Assembly: GCA_963377175.1 (NCBI GenBank)
Contig: CAUJNA010000826.1
Location: 64,501 to 128,500, forward strand
DNA: 64,000 nucleotides
Source of the DNA: Effrenium voratum
Taxonomy: Eukaryota; Sar; Dinophyceae; Suessiales; Symbiodiniaceae
Direction of reading: 5' to 3'
In this document: positions 1-25,700 of the stretch, piece after piece
Numbering within the stretch: the first letter of the stretch is position 1
Layout: the number at the start of each line of letters is the position of its first letter
Position numbers and translations under genes: made by a program
The notes under the pieces: generated by a model
Told to the model about the DNA's origin: nothing
Seen by the model: only the letters and a program-made list of their open reading frames with translations
The model's database searches: none

Positions 1-299
1 ACAGCAACCAAAACGGGTCCGTCCTGGCCAGCCTTTGTGCAGTTGGCAGGATTGAGCGTCTTCAATGTGGCTATGATGCTAAGTGGTTGGAACCTCAAAA
101 GTGGTTGGAGGAGACAACTCCTTGCACATTTCTGATGTCCACCAAAGAGTCCCAAGTTAAGCATCACAACCGCGTGGTAGATGTTTGGTGTGGAGGAGTG
201 TCAAAGGGATGCCGCAAGGCACAAGGCCGCCAACAGCGCATAGGGTTGGGTTGGGTGCCAAGCCCCTTGGCAGCCGAGGCATCCGTGAGAGGGATCAGG

Positions 300-627
300 G
301 GAAGAAGATCGGGGAGCTCCTGTGTCAGGCGAGGTACGGTATCGCTCGTGGCGCTCGGAATCTCGGGCCAGAGGAACAGCTATGAAGCAACCTGCAGAAG
401 CAGCTAAAACGCGTTTGGATTCGTCGCAAGAACCCTGGGTTGCCTTGCGGGCTTGGTCTCCGAACCCAGCCGTTTTTGAGGAAACCGGTGAGGTTTGCCA
501 AGGCGCAGCGGGTCAACACGGCGCGCTTTTGGAGGGGCCAACGGTCGCTTGTGAGGACATCCGGAAGCTGGAGGCGAGCTTCTGCATCATGGGCTTCGTG
601 GGCCGCAAAGGCAGCCGGAGGGGGCGG
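300..627 (+). CDS. possible exon(s), unidentified
   Basis: Two overlapping plus-strand open stretches look coding-like. One encodes DQGKKIGELLCQARYGIARG and stops near 385. The other begins at an ATG at 382 and runs to a stop near 630, encoding a stretch that includes EDIRKLEASFCIMGFVGRKG. I recognise no family and the two frames conflict, so at most one is real. They could be upstream exons of gene A. Outside them, 1-1700 shows nothing else I can support. Confidence 0.2.
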
Positions 628-1759
628 TAGGACTAGAGGTACTGTGGTTGGGTAGTTGGTTGGGTCGTTGGTTGTGAGTTTATGGCTTGGGGCAGACAAA
701 CTCTGTTAGTTTGGGTTTCTGTTGAAACCATGGGTTGAAACCAGCTGCTGTCGGAGCTGGTGGTTTCAGTACGTGATTGCCTAACCCTCGGTGCGTTCGT
801 TCTTTTTTGGAACTCCATTTTGTTCTGGAGGGGCGTTGTTGAGGCCTTTGAAAATGGACGGCACAAGTTTCCAGTTGTGAGATCCAGGGGCGTCAAAAAA
901 GAAGAAACACACAAACCATAAGAGACCTAAAGTAGATCGGGGAGCCTTTGCTTTTCAGCAGTGCCCGGTAAGAAAAACTGGGTGAAGCGATGTTATGAAA
1001 TCTGAACCTGACTCAACAATGCACAGTGGTTTTTGGCATAGGCAAAGACAAGCACATCATCGGCTCCAATGTGCTGGAGGCCGGGCCAACATTCGAATTC
1101 GCGACGGCCAGCGCGGGAAGGCACTGCCCCGTCACTTTCGGGATTCCACGGTTCTGATTTTCTATCCCAAAGCGATTGGATGTCAATCCCCATGCAGCAT
1201 GCATTTCTGATGCCTACCAAAGGGCCCAATCGAAACTCATGCCCATGCAGCAGGTGATGCAGCGCGGGAAGTGCAGCTGTGTGGCCACTGGGCAGTGGTG
1301 TTAGAAAAAACACCAAGGGGAAAAGCGGCCCTGGTGCGTTTTTTTTTGGTACAATGAAAAGCCACCGTGTCCCTGCGGGAAGTCATGTCACATTGTCAGG
1401 GCTCATGTTACATTGCGGGGCCTTCAGCATTCGGCGGCCAGTTTGCTTACGTAAGGACCTCCATGCAAACGCTAGGTAGCCACAAGCTTTCCACTAGTAG
1501 ATACTTGGTCTCTCAAGTGATGACTCGGATGCTGGCCACTGTCCGCCAGTCCACTTGTTTCGAGCGATGCTGCTTTGCAGGCTTGCCTTGCCGCCGCCCG
1601 CATGGGTGTTTCCTGAAACTGGGGATCATCGACTCTGCTTCAGCCAATCTCAAGGGGGCCGAAATTTGTCTCGCCGTTTTGCCCCTCCCTGTACAAAGAC
1701 ATAGTTATTTGAAAGATCAGAGGAAATCTGTCAATGACTTCATCTCGGCCGTGTGGGCC

Positions 1760-15833
<14,074 letters not shown>

Positions 15834-17140
15834 AAGTGTGTGTTGGACCCCCTTTCAGCTTGGTTTAAGGGGCAACCAAAAGGCAAACTGCATGTGTGTT
15901 GGGTCCCCCTTTTTGTGCCACATACCTGCAACAAGAGGAAAATCCCCTGATTTCTTTCGCGCCACTTATACTTTAACTACAAGGCGGAGATCGCTTCAAT
16001 ATCTGGCAAGTCAATGTCGGCCAACGACTTATCCAAGTCAAATTGTTGAGGTAGGAGAGGGTCTTGTGCGAGTGAAGCCCGGAGGATTTCATTGCTCTGA
16101 GGTTGGGTTTGAAGCCACGGGGATCCGACAGTTCCAGGAGTGAACCTGAGACATATTGTTTAGAGGTGGTCCATCAGAAAGTTGGCAGTTCGTAGCTTGC
16201 CTTGACTGCTATTGGGTTGGATCTTTAGACTTGAACTTTTGGGAAATCAAGGGGTTTTCCACTAAGCCCCCCAAAAGTTAAGCTTTTCTTGCAGGGGGGT
16301 CAACAGCAACCAAGTTGCGTTTTGGCAGCTGACGGTTGGTGCTGGTTGGGGGCTTCTTGATGCCAGGAGAGCAGCGCCAGTGCCAAAAAGAATGCCAAAG
16401 GCAGCAAGAAGAAAAACTAGGGCTGTCCCAATCGGGTGCAGCGGACGGCCGTCTGGAAAAAAGGAAGAGACTAGCTGCTTTGCTTGCACCTGGGGGTGCA
16501 CGGGTGGGTGGCTTGGATGGGTTTGTCTAAAAATAGGATACCCCCGAAAATGGCTGGTGTCTCTTTGCTTTGAAACAAACTCAACAATGGTACCCTCCAA
16601 AATAGTCACAACGACATGTGCTTTGAGCGGATAGCGGCGAAGAGGGCTTGCAGAGAGGCTCCTGCTGTTCTGCTTTCCTTCACCAAGCAAGGGTGTACAC
16701 TTTTGGCCGTCTTCCCTCTGCATGTCCACGAGCCTTGGGGCCCTGCGTTCCTTCCCCCTGTCAGGGATTCCTTTTTGGATGGCGTGCAAGGACGTAAGGA
16801 GTTCTCAGGCGCCAACAATGCAGCCATGTCTTGGGGTCGCGCATGAGTTTGTCCTCGACTTGGAGAAAGGACCTCCCTGTTGGATGGCGTGTCAAAAGAC
16901 CCGGCTTGTTTTGCGTTGAACATTCACAGCGAGACTCCCCAAATTGAACCTTCTTCTTTCTTTGTGGGGGGGGGGGGGGTCCGCATGGCTGAATTGTACA
17001 TTTTAATATGCATACATCACTCAAGCTGCTTACATATGTATATATAAAAAAAAAAAAAAAACAACAACATAAAGACATAAATCAATAAGTACATTAGATA
17101 CATCCACAACATAATCAGATGGATCGATAGCTAAATTGTA
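15834..17140. other. no gene supported
   Basis: There are conflicting short ORFs on both strands. One minus-strand frame near 16320-16450 encodes a hydrophobic stretch (GTALVFLLAAFGILFGTGAA) and the plus frame of the same bases is Gln/Lys-rich. Neither has clear splice borders. A poly-G run (16967-16979) and a poly-A run (17047-17061) follow. Confidence 0.3.
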
Positions 17141-17358
17141 GACGTTTCGAGTTCCGCCTCGGCCAGTCCGCTTGTGGCTGGCTGTGCGCTTTATAATTAC
17201 TGTGTTTTAGTTTGCCTTGAGGTGCCGTGTTTATTGGAGTGAGTGAGTCGGCGCCGAAATGCGTGAGCTGGTTTCCAAGGTAGAGGGTGGGTGCACGTGC
17301 GCACGTTTCCACATGGCTTCAAGGGCCAGAATGAGAGCTGCAGAGAGCCACAGAATGG
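17141..17358. repeat. dispersed repeat R1, copy 2
   Basis: This block matches 4626-4857 over most of its length with many substitutions, for example GCGCCGAAATGCGTGAGCTG and CACATGGCTTCAAGGGC. Its divergence suggests an old copy. Confidence 0.65.
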
Positions 17359-17900
17359 CTAGCGAACTTCTTGACCGGTTTCTACGGTTTTTAGGGGGGA
17401 TTTGATGGGGAGTTTGCCGGTCTTTGGAGGGGTGATTGATCAGTTTCTAGAGGGGATTTGACCGGTTTCAAGGGGTTCGATCGGTTTCTAGAGGCATGGG
17501 AAAGTGGGGAAGGAATAACGCAATGCACAACCATATAACTATAGATCGGTGAGCTCAACAAATACATACCTATGTAAAGTATAATGCACTAAATATAAAG
17601 AAATACATATATATATATATAGACGTATATATATATTTATATGTGTATATATATATTGTTTCTATTAAATAATATATATATATATATATATTATAATCTG
17701 TATCTGTATTGTATGTTCGCCGGATAAGGGCCTGGCTTTGGCCCCAACGCTTCGAGACGAGTTGCCGGCCGTCGAGCCGTCGGCTCGGATCCCATGGCCT
17801 GAGACCTGGGCTTCCAGCGGGGGCCCCGTAGCCGATTGAGGTTTAGTGGCGGCTGTAGTGGTTTAGTGGGGGTTTTGTAGGGTTTTTAGGTGGGGTTAGG
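17359..17900. repeat. degenerate GGTTTCTAG repeats, AT microsatellite, GT-rich tract
   Basis: From 17375 to 17490, variants of GACCGGTTTCTAGAGGGG recur four to five times. From about 17600 to 17700 there is an AT dinucleotide tract. From 17835 to 17905 a TTTAG/GGGG-rich stretch follows. No gene is seen. Confidence 0.7.
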
Positions 17901-18324
17901 TGGGGTTGTTAGTTGGCGTTTGTTTGGTTCCTCTGATTTGGGGTGTTTTTGAACGAGGTGAACTATAATGAGTGCAGATGTGCAGTGGGTTCAAGCACTT
18001 GTGCCTCAAAAAGAGGGGAGCCTCGGGCTTGCCCACCTTGAGGGTCTCTCTTGTGTGAGGGGGGAAGAAAGGAGGAGGGAATTCACTCATTACGCAGAAG
18101 CAAACTTCGGGAGTGATTGAGCTGTACCTGGTGAACTCTGGTTCGATTGACCTAGAATCATGCACCTGCTCATGTTGAAACTCATTGAACCACGCTTGCA
18201 CAACGTAATGTGTGGTTCGCACATTTTGCTGGGCACGACATATCCTCCCAAATTGATAAGTTGCACCTCCCGTGTTCTGTGGGTTTGCCTCCTTATGAGT
18301 GGTATGACTGTTTCCTTATTTGTC

Positions 18325-18394
18325 TTGGCAAGCGCTGGCAAATCCGTGCATCTCTGGGACAGTGAGGGACACCTTTCGGGAGGCGTTTTGAGCC
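18325..18394 (+). CDS. possible exon with WD-repeat-like strand
   Basis: The stretch encodes LASAGKSVHLWDSEGHLSGG. SVHLWDSEG resembles the closing strand of a WD40 repeat. One repeat without splice support is weak evidence, and no other WD-like segment is seen nearby. Confidence 0.2.
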
Positions 18395-18490
18395 CGTGAA
18401 GGGTGCGCCCTGTTGGACCCCCGTGCCTTTCACTCAGCTGTATCTCTGCTTGTACGAGTTGGGACCAGAATTCCCGCAAACCTTCATCAG

Positions 18491-18591
18491 CTCACTTCCT
18501 GAGTTCCTGGACTTTAAACTTTTTCGGAGGACCTCTTTAGTCGCAAACAACAAGTTTGGACTTTGTTTGGCCAATCTACTCAGGAAGTGAG
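18491..18591. mobile_element. MITE-like element, family M2, copy 1
   Basis: A perfect 14-bp inverted repeat (CTCACTTCCTGAGT at 18491-18504 and its complement at 18578-18591) bounds a 101-bp element. Its related copy is at 19079-19167. It has no coding capacity. Confidence 0.65.
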
Positions 18592-19078
18592 TCGTGGGGT
18601 CCAATAGATTTGTGTTCCTTGCGCAAGGTCAACGGAGTTAGGTCAACTGACAGAAGGGATGGAAATCGCCCTGCAAGCTCAAAGGACCTATTGTGGAGGG
18701 AAGTTGTCTTCCAGGACTCCTACCGCTTAGATTTCGTGTTGGTGGATAGGAGGGTACATGAAAACAGCGTTGACAGAGGATACAGTGGAACTACCCTCCC
18801 AACAGCAAGCGTGGAATCTGAAAGAGGATCCCTGTTCCCAATTGAGGAAAACGGTCTTCCAGGTCACTCTCAGGTTCCGTGTGTGTATCTGTTTTTGAGG
18901 CTCCCCATTTTTTTTGGTTGGTTTACGGGGAAGCCAAGCAAAAAAACGCTGAAATCCGTCAGACGCCCTTGACGCGTAGCATCGGCCTTTGGGTTCCGAA
19001 CACCCTGAGGCCATGGAGTCTCCGGGCATTGCCACGGGCCAAGTCGTCCCCAATTCAGCCCCCCATTTCAGCAGTTGT

Positions 19079-19167
19079 CTCACCTGAGTTGCTGGACTTT
19101 GTCAGGCCATTTTAGAGGCAGACAAGGTGTTTGAGCTTTTTTGGCGCCAATGCACTCAGGAAGAGAG
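19079..19167. mobile_element. MITE-like element, family M2, copy 2
   Basis: This 89-bp element has ends CTCACCTGAGT and ACTCAGGAAGAGAG. It shares GCTGGACTTT near the left end and TTTGGC/CCAAT near the right end with the copy at 18491-18591. The interior has diverged. Confidence 0.5.
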
Positions 19168-19701
19168 GCATTCTTGTGTTTTTATAATGGGCCACACAAA
19201 AGTAAACTTAGGAGCCCTGGAATAAATGCCCTGCAACCAGTTGGTCTGCGGGCAACCAGTTGTTGCCTCCAAGGCGCAAGGTAGCGCAAAACACCAAATC
19301 GGGGTGACTAAAACGGGAAGGGACCGGTTTTGTTCCGGGGCAACTAAAAGGAACCGGTCGCCAGTTTGTAGGTGCCCTCTATGTTTGTCTTCGCCCTGTC
19401 TCCTACACTTGGGTGGTTCCCTGCAAGAACAACTATCTTGGTTTGGTGATTTGAGCCGATGAAACGAGCACCATGTCAAATACAACGCATGACCGGTCTA
19501 CACATGGCGTGAACTACCCCTTCCTGAATTTCAGTTTGTTTTTACCTGCTGCGCCCACAAAGAAGCGACGTGCGCTTGGAATGGGAGCCGAAACGAGGAA
19601 GTGGAGTTTGATTCATTGGCTTGGGCACCCTCAGCGTGAAGGGAACCCAGAACAGCTAAGCCGCTTGAAGGGTCCAAAAGGTTGGCCAGTGGCAGTCCCA
19701 G

Positions 19702-19779
19702 GTCATCAGTGCCTCTGAGCTGCGCCGGATCCGCGAAGGCATCGGCGCAGCGCGGCAGCCCGGATCCAGCTGGCCCAGG
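19702..19779 (+). CDS. gene B candidate exon
   Basis: It follows CAG and encodes VISASELRRIREGIGAARQ, with helical, charged character. It is the most upstream candidate exon and is weakly supported. Confidence 0.3.
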
Positions 19780-22700
19780 GCTGCACGTGTCTGAGAACGT
19801 GTGGGGGGAGGGGTAGTAAATTGAGTCTATTTTGCAACCACCTCTTGGGGTATTTGGTTTAAATGTTAGTTCTTGGGGGTTGAGACTGCAGAGTAGCTTC
19901 TAAGTGTCCTCAGCAAGGGGATGGGGACGAAATGACACCATCAATGCGTCCCAAAAGGTGGTCCTGATTTTGGCAAGGCAAGTGGGTGTTTTCTCAAGTA
20001 CGGCTGAGGACGCCTCAACAATATTGGTTTCCTTCCTCCTTCCAACACCAAACAGGAGTCCCAAATGAGCCCCTTTTGGTGGTTTGGTTTGGTTGTCGTC
20101 CTTGCAACTGCCTGTGCGGATTGCTAAATGAGGGATGCTCGAATTGGATTTGGATTGGAGAAAGCAGGGCAGACATGCGCGAGGCAGGGTCATGACCTTT
20201 CCCTGGGGTTGCCTCCAAACTTATTTCTATTGTAGTAGACGACTAAACATGAACCGCTCTGAAAATATGTTTATTGTTTTTTTTCCTGTACCCCAAACAA
20301 TCCAGATTGTATACATGGGTGTGTTCCCGCAAGTCGGCTCTATCGGATGAGGCTGGCCCGGATGCCGAAGCCACGCAGCTCCGCCGGCGTGGGTTTAGGG
20401 CGCAGATGGGCAGTGCCGTGCTTATGTTTTTTTTGCCGGGCGGGCGGGGTGTGGGGTAGCCTTGTTGGGGTTGTTCAAAGGACTGTCAAAAGGACATATC
20501 CGATAAGGCTAATTAATCCAGGATTAATACGTTTGGCTGCATTCACCCATTTTCGAGTTGTCGTATTTGGAGAGAACCGCACCTGTTAGATTCGGGGGCC
20601 AAGACCGAATTCAGTTTCTCCCGAATGTCACCCGAAGGGGAAGGGCCCCCACCACATTTTACCAGAAAGTCTTATGTTCCCGCTGAGAAACGACTATTCT
20701 CGACCAGCACGAGTGAAAAGCACACACCTGAATACCAACCTTTCGGGAGGGGGGGGGGGCTAAGGCTTGTGAAGCAGTTGGTTCGGACCAACCATCCCGG
20801 AGCAGTTGCCACACTTTGCAGAGGATGTGGGCCCATTCCCAAAAAGACACAATTTGGGCCAAGGAAATTTCGCCTGCACGCCCCACTTGGGCGTGTCTTG
20901 TTTGGAGGGCACCCTTTTCAGGCCGGTTCCTTTTGGGGGATCCAAAAGGAAACAAATCAAAATTGGCGGCTCCCCAATTTGGAGAAACATCCATTTCTCC
21001 AGGGGTAACTTCCCCATCCTTTCCAGGGATCCTTCTTTCTAGGAAACCACCAAACACCCTGGGGAAATGGCTGGTTTCTGAAAAGAACGATGGCTGAAAA
21101 GAATGGGGAATCAACGTCTAGAATTTCGCTCGGGTCACGTTGGCCCAGTCTGAAGCTCCGCAAGCAGTCGCCAGGCTGACGAAGACTCGGGCGCAGCTGC
21201 TCCATGAAAAGTCGCAGGCCGGGCGCCAAGGAGAGTTCGTTCCACCCCGACCCAAAAGGGGTCCGACGTCCCCCCAAACGGAGATGCCTCGGGAGAATCA
21301 TGTTGTTTTTTGGCCAAGTCTAGTGAAAACAAATCCAAAACAAGGCTCTTCGATGATTTGTGGCCGCAGACGGTAGCAACAGCAACGGAATCTGGCAGTC
21401 GGAGCATTGGATTTGCTGAATCTGGATGCAAGCTGCCCAATTGCGAGGGATTATTTTGGGCCCAGCCGCAGCTTGGCAATGAATGTTCATGGGGCACACC
21501 GAGGTCGAGCTCTATATTTGTACACATTCTCATGTCCCATCTTTAAAGTTTTGCACGCAGCCGCAGCGGGGTAAACTCCACGGACCCGATCCGAGCTGAA
21601 GGCTCGGGCGAAGACCTGGAGCAACACCTTAGAGGGCAGCCGCCGAAAGAAGGCGGAGGAGAAGAGGCGCGGGCTGTCTGGCTGTTGGGCTCACTGCCCG
21701 TTTTGTGGCTCGTTTTAAAGGAGAAACCCAGGAGGAAGCTGCATGGAAGGAAAGACACCCACGTTGACGATCTGTTTTGTTTTGGGAGTTTGCTCTCTCT
21801 TTGGCGATCTGTTTTAATGGAAAGATACAAGGAAGCTACGCGTTTTCGATCATTTGTGCGAGGGGATGTCCCAGGTTAAGGAGACAACCCCCCCCCCTCC
21901 TGTGTGTGTGTGTGTGTGTGCGTGGGCGCGCGTGTGTGTGTGTGTGTGCGGAGTGACAGAATGCCCTGTCACCACCTTTTCCGATTCTCAGCAGGGGGCG
22001 CAGGGAGTTTCAGCGAGTCCTGCGCCAACGAAGACGCTCGCTGTTAACTCGTGATATCCAGCCTGATCAGCTGGACGTACCTGCAATTGTGATGTTTGTG
22101 AATGTCCTTTTGGTCCCCCCCCCTGAACTGCCGTTGCTTCTGTGTGTCCCTGTTAAAGTAGCTACAGGGAAGCCAAGCGTTATGCGAGTCGAAGCTCATC
22201 ATACTCGAGACTCATCAGTTGTACTCGAGACTCATCAGTTGACTCATCAGTTGTACTCGAATGATTAGCACTCTCCATTTGGAGTTTAAGTGTGTACACC
22301 CCATTCGTGGGGAATCCTCGGGTGTACCCATTGTGTGACCCCGGGCCGGCTCTGTCGGAAAATTTGACCTCAACGTGCTGATCATAGAACGGCGGAATTT
22401 CACATTTAACCAGGAACGAGGTTTCACTAAAGGGAAGACAGCGGTCAGATCATAGCGACGTCTCACCCTTCTTTTTCTCGCCTTCTTCATCCGCGTGCCC
22501 GTCTTCTGGTCCTTCGCCCGCTTAGGGATGGCTTCTCCTTCCTCCCGTTCTCTTTTCGCTGCCTTTCGTGACCCGCGCGTTCGTCCCGCTCCTGTTCGCC
22601 CGCTTAGGGATGGCCTGGTTGTCCTCGCGTTGTTCACCTTTTTCCTCGTCTTCGTCTTCGCGTCTGTCTTCCTGTTCCTACTCCTCTTCTTCCTCACGTA

Positions 22701-25700
22701 GTTTGGCTTGACGTCTTCTTCCCCTTCCGTTGCTACTTCGGGTCCGTCCTCTTGGCCCCTGTGTGGGATTCGACGTCTTTCTCCGCGAGCCTTGGTCTTC
22801 ATCCTCTGTTCCTGTCTGGGCGGGATGCGTCGCCCTAAAAACGCATACTACTACTTCCCTCTTCCTCTTCCTTCTTCCTTCTTCCTTCTTTTCTCCTTTT
22901 TGTCTCCTTGCCTTTTGCTTCTTGTTCCTTCTTCCCGGGCGGGATGCGGCGCCCTAAATACGCACCCTGCTCCTTTCTTTTTTCCCCCGGGCGGTTGCGA
23001 CGCCCTAAATACGCTTCTGTCTCTCTCTCTCTTTCTCTCTCTTTTCTGTGTCTGTCTCTCTCTCTCTCTTTCTTTCTCTCTTTCGTCCCTTTCTTTCTTC
23101 CCTTTCTTTTTCTTTCCCTCTCTGGGCTATTTCTTGTACTTCCTGTTCGCCCGGTTAGGGATGGCCTGCTCCTCTTCTGCCTCTTTGCCTTCGCGGCCCC
23201 TTTCGTCTACAAGGTCTAGGTCGTTTTTGCGCTGGTTGGGGTTGTTGCCCTCGGAGACCCGAAACCTGGCTTCCCCGTTGTTCTTGTTTCTTGTTTGGGG
23301 TTTTGCCCGCGGAGACCCAACTTGGGGCCTTTCTGTTTCTTTTGGGCTCCCTTGCTCCGTTTGTTTTCTGTTGGGGTCTTCGCCCGGTTTTGGGGCGCGT
23401 GGTTTTTTCTCCCCCCGAAAAAGTGGTTCTCGCCCCTCATTGAGGGGCGTGTGTGTGCGGAGTGACAGAATGCCCTGTCACCACCTTTTCCGATTTCAGC
23501 AGGGGGCGCAGGGAGTTTCAGCGAGTCCTGCGCCAACGAAGACGCTCGCTGTTAACTCGTGATATCCAGCCTGATCAGCTGGACGTACCTGCAATTGTGA
23601 TGTTTGTGAATGTCCTTTTGGTCCCCCCCCCTGAACGCCGTTGCTTCTGTGTGTCCCTGTTAAAGTACTACAGGGAAGCCAAGCGTTATGCGAGTCGAAG
23701 CTCATCATACTCGAGACTCATCAGTTGTACTCGAGACTCATCAGTTGTACTCGAAAGATTAGCACTCTCCATTTGGAGTTTAAGTGTGTACACCCCATTC
23801 GTGGGGAATCCTCGGGTGTACCCATTGTGTGACCCCGGGCCGGCTCTGTCGGAAAATTTGACCTCAGCGTGCTGATCATAGAACGGCGGAATTTCACATT
23901 TAACCAGGAACGAGGTTTCACTAAAGGAAAGACAGCGGTCAGATCATAGCGACGTCTCACCCTACGTTCCTTTTTTCTCGCCTTCTTCATCCGCGTGCCC
24001 GTCTTCTGGTCCTTCGCCCGCTTAGGGATGGCTTCTCCTTCCTCCCGTTCTCTTTTCGCTGCCTTTCGTGACCCGCGCGTTCGTCCCGCTCCTGTTCGCC
24101 CGCTTAGGGATGGCCTGGTTGTCCTCGCGTTGTTCACCTTTTTCCTCGTCTTCGTCTTCGCGTCTGTCTTCCTGTTCCTACTCCTCTTCTTCCTCACGTA
24201 GTTTGGCTTGACGTCTTCTTCCCCTTCCGTTGCTACTTCGGGTCCGTCCTCTTGGCCCCTGTGTGGGATTCGACGTCTTTCTCCGCGAGCCTTGGTCTTC
24301 ATCCTCTGCTCCTATCTGGGCGGGACGCGTCGCCCTAAAAACGCATACTACTACATCCCTCTTCCTCTTCCTTCTTCCTTCTTCTTTCTTTTCTCCTTTT
24401 TGTCTCCTTGCCTTTTGCTTCTTGTTCCTTCTTCCCGGGCGGGATGCGGCGCCATAAATACGCACCCTGCTCCTTTCTTTTTTCCCCCGGGCGGTTGCGA
24501 CGCCCTAAATACGCTTCTGTCTCTCTCTCTCTCTTTCTCTCTCTTTTTTTGTGTCTGTCTCTCTCTCTCTCTCTCTCTTTCTTTCTCTCTTTCGTCCCTT
24601 TCTTTCTTCCCTTTCTTTTTCTTTCCCTCTCTGGGCTATTTCTTGTACTTCCTGTTCGCCCGGTTAGGGATGGCCTGCTCCTCTTCTGCCTCTTTGCCTT
24701 CGCGGCCCCTTTCGTCTACAAGGTCTAGGTCGTTTTTGCGCTGGTTGGGGTTGTTGCCCTCGGAGACCCGAAACCTGGCTTCCCCGTTGTTCTTGTTTCT
24801 TGTTTGGGGTTTTGCCCGCGGAGACCCAACCTGGGGCCTTTCTGTTTCTTTTGGGCTCCCTTGCTCCGTTTGTTTTCTGTTGGGGTCTTCGCCCGGTTTT
24901 GGGGCGCGTGGTTTTTTCTCCCCCCGAAAAAGTGGTTCTCGCCCCTCATTGAGGGGCGTGTGTGTGCGGAGTGACAGAATGCCCTGTCACCACCTTTTCC
25001 GATTCTCAGCAGGGGGCGCAGGGAGTTTCAGCGAGTCCTGCGCCAACGAAGACGCTCGCTGTTAACTCGTGATATCCAGCCTGATCAGCTGGACGTACCT
25101 GCAATTGTGATGTTTGTGAATGTCCTTTTGGTCCCCCCCCTGAACTGCCGTTGCTTCTGTGTGTCCCTGTTAAAGTAGCTACAGGGAAGCCAAGCGTTAT
25201 GCGAGTCGAAGCTCATCATACTCGAGACTCATCAGTTGTACTCGAGACTCATCAGTTGTACTCGAATGATTAGCACTCTCCATTTGGAGTTTAAGTGTGT
25301 GTGGGGTGGCTGATTTGGGTAAAGCTCTCCTGGATGTTTGTTTGTGCTTCTCTTTGCGCTGTTGCCTGAATTGGCCCCACCGCGCCGCCGGAGTTTGTGA
25401 CCGAAAGCCCAGGAAGACTCACTTAAGGAGTCCATTTCAGGTGTGTGTGTGAGGTCTGATTGATTCTGTTAAACGTAAGGGACAATGTCACCTTTTGTAT
25501 GCATTTCGGGTATTATAGGGAAAACCAAAAGACACCGGTTGCTCTTTGTCCCCAGAACCCATCTTCGAATGGATGGTTTGGAGGTTCCATGTTACGCACT
25601 TGGGGTGGTACTTGCTCGTTTGGCCTAGGTTTTGTCGGGACTTTCCACGGCCGATGGCATTAGCCCCTGCGCCCCGTTGAGCGACCCACGCCAACGTTGA

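Noticed and set aside
16262..16789. Minus-strand ORF with a hydrophobic segment
   Set aside because: Weak codon bias, no clear splice sites, and a Gln/Lys-rich plus frame in the same bases. Neither can be supported.
17835..17905. Possible interstitial telomere (TTTAGGG-like)
   Set aside because: Only loose TTTAG and GGGG runs; no two perfect units in tandem.
20920..20970. Short inverted repeat TCCTTTTGG...CCAAAAGGA as a transposon
   Set aside because: Only a 9-bp stem with a short loop; no second copy with matching ends was seen.
22215..22802. Highly basic 195-codon minus-strand ORF, also at 23721-24302
   Set aside because: Lys/Arg/Glu richness mirrors the CT-rich plus strand. No conserved motif and no independent copy to test constraint.
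22708..23562. 284-codon plus-strand ORF in the segmental duplication, repeated at 24208-25065
   Set aside because: It is Ser/Phe/Leu-rich because it crosses a polypyrimidine tract, and its conservation only reflects the recent duplication. The opposite strand is equally open.
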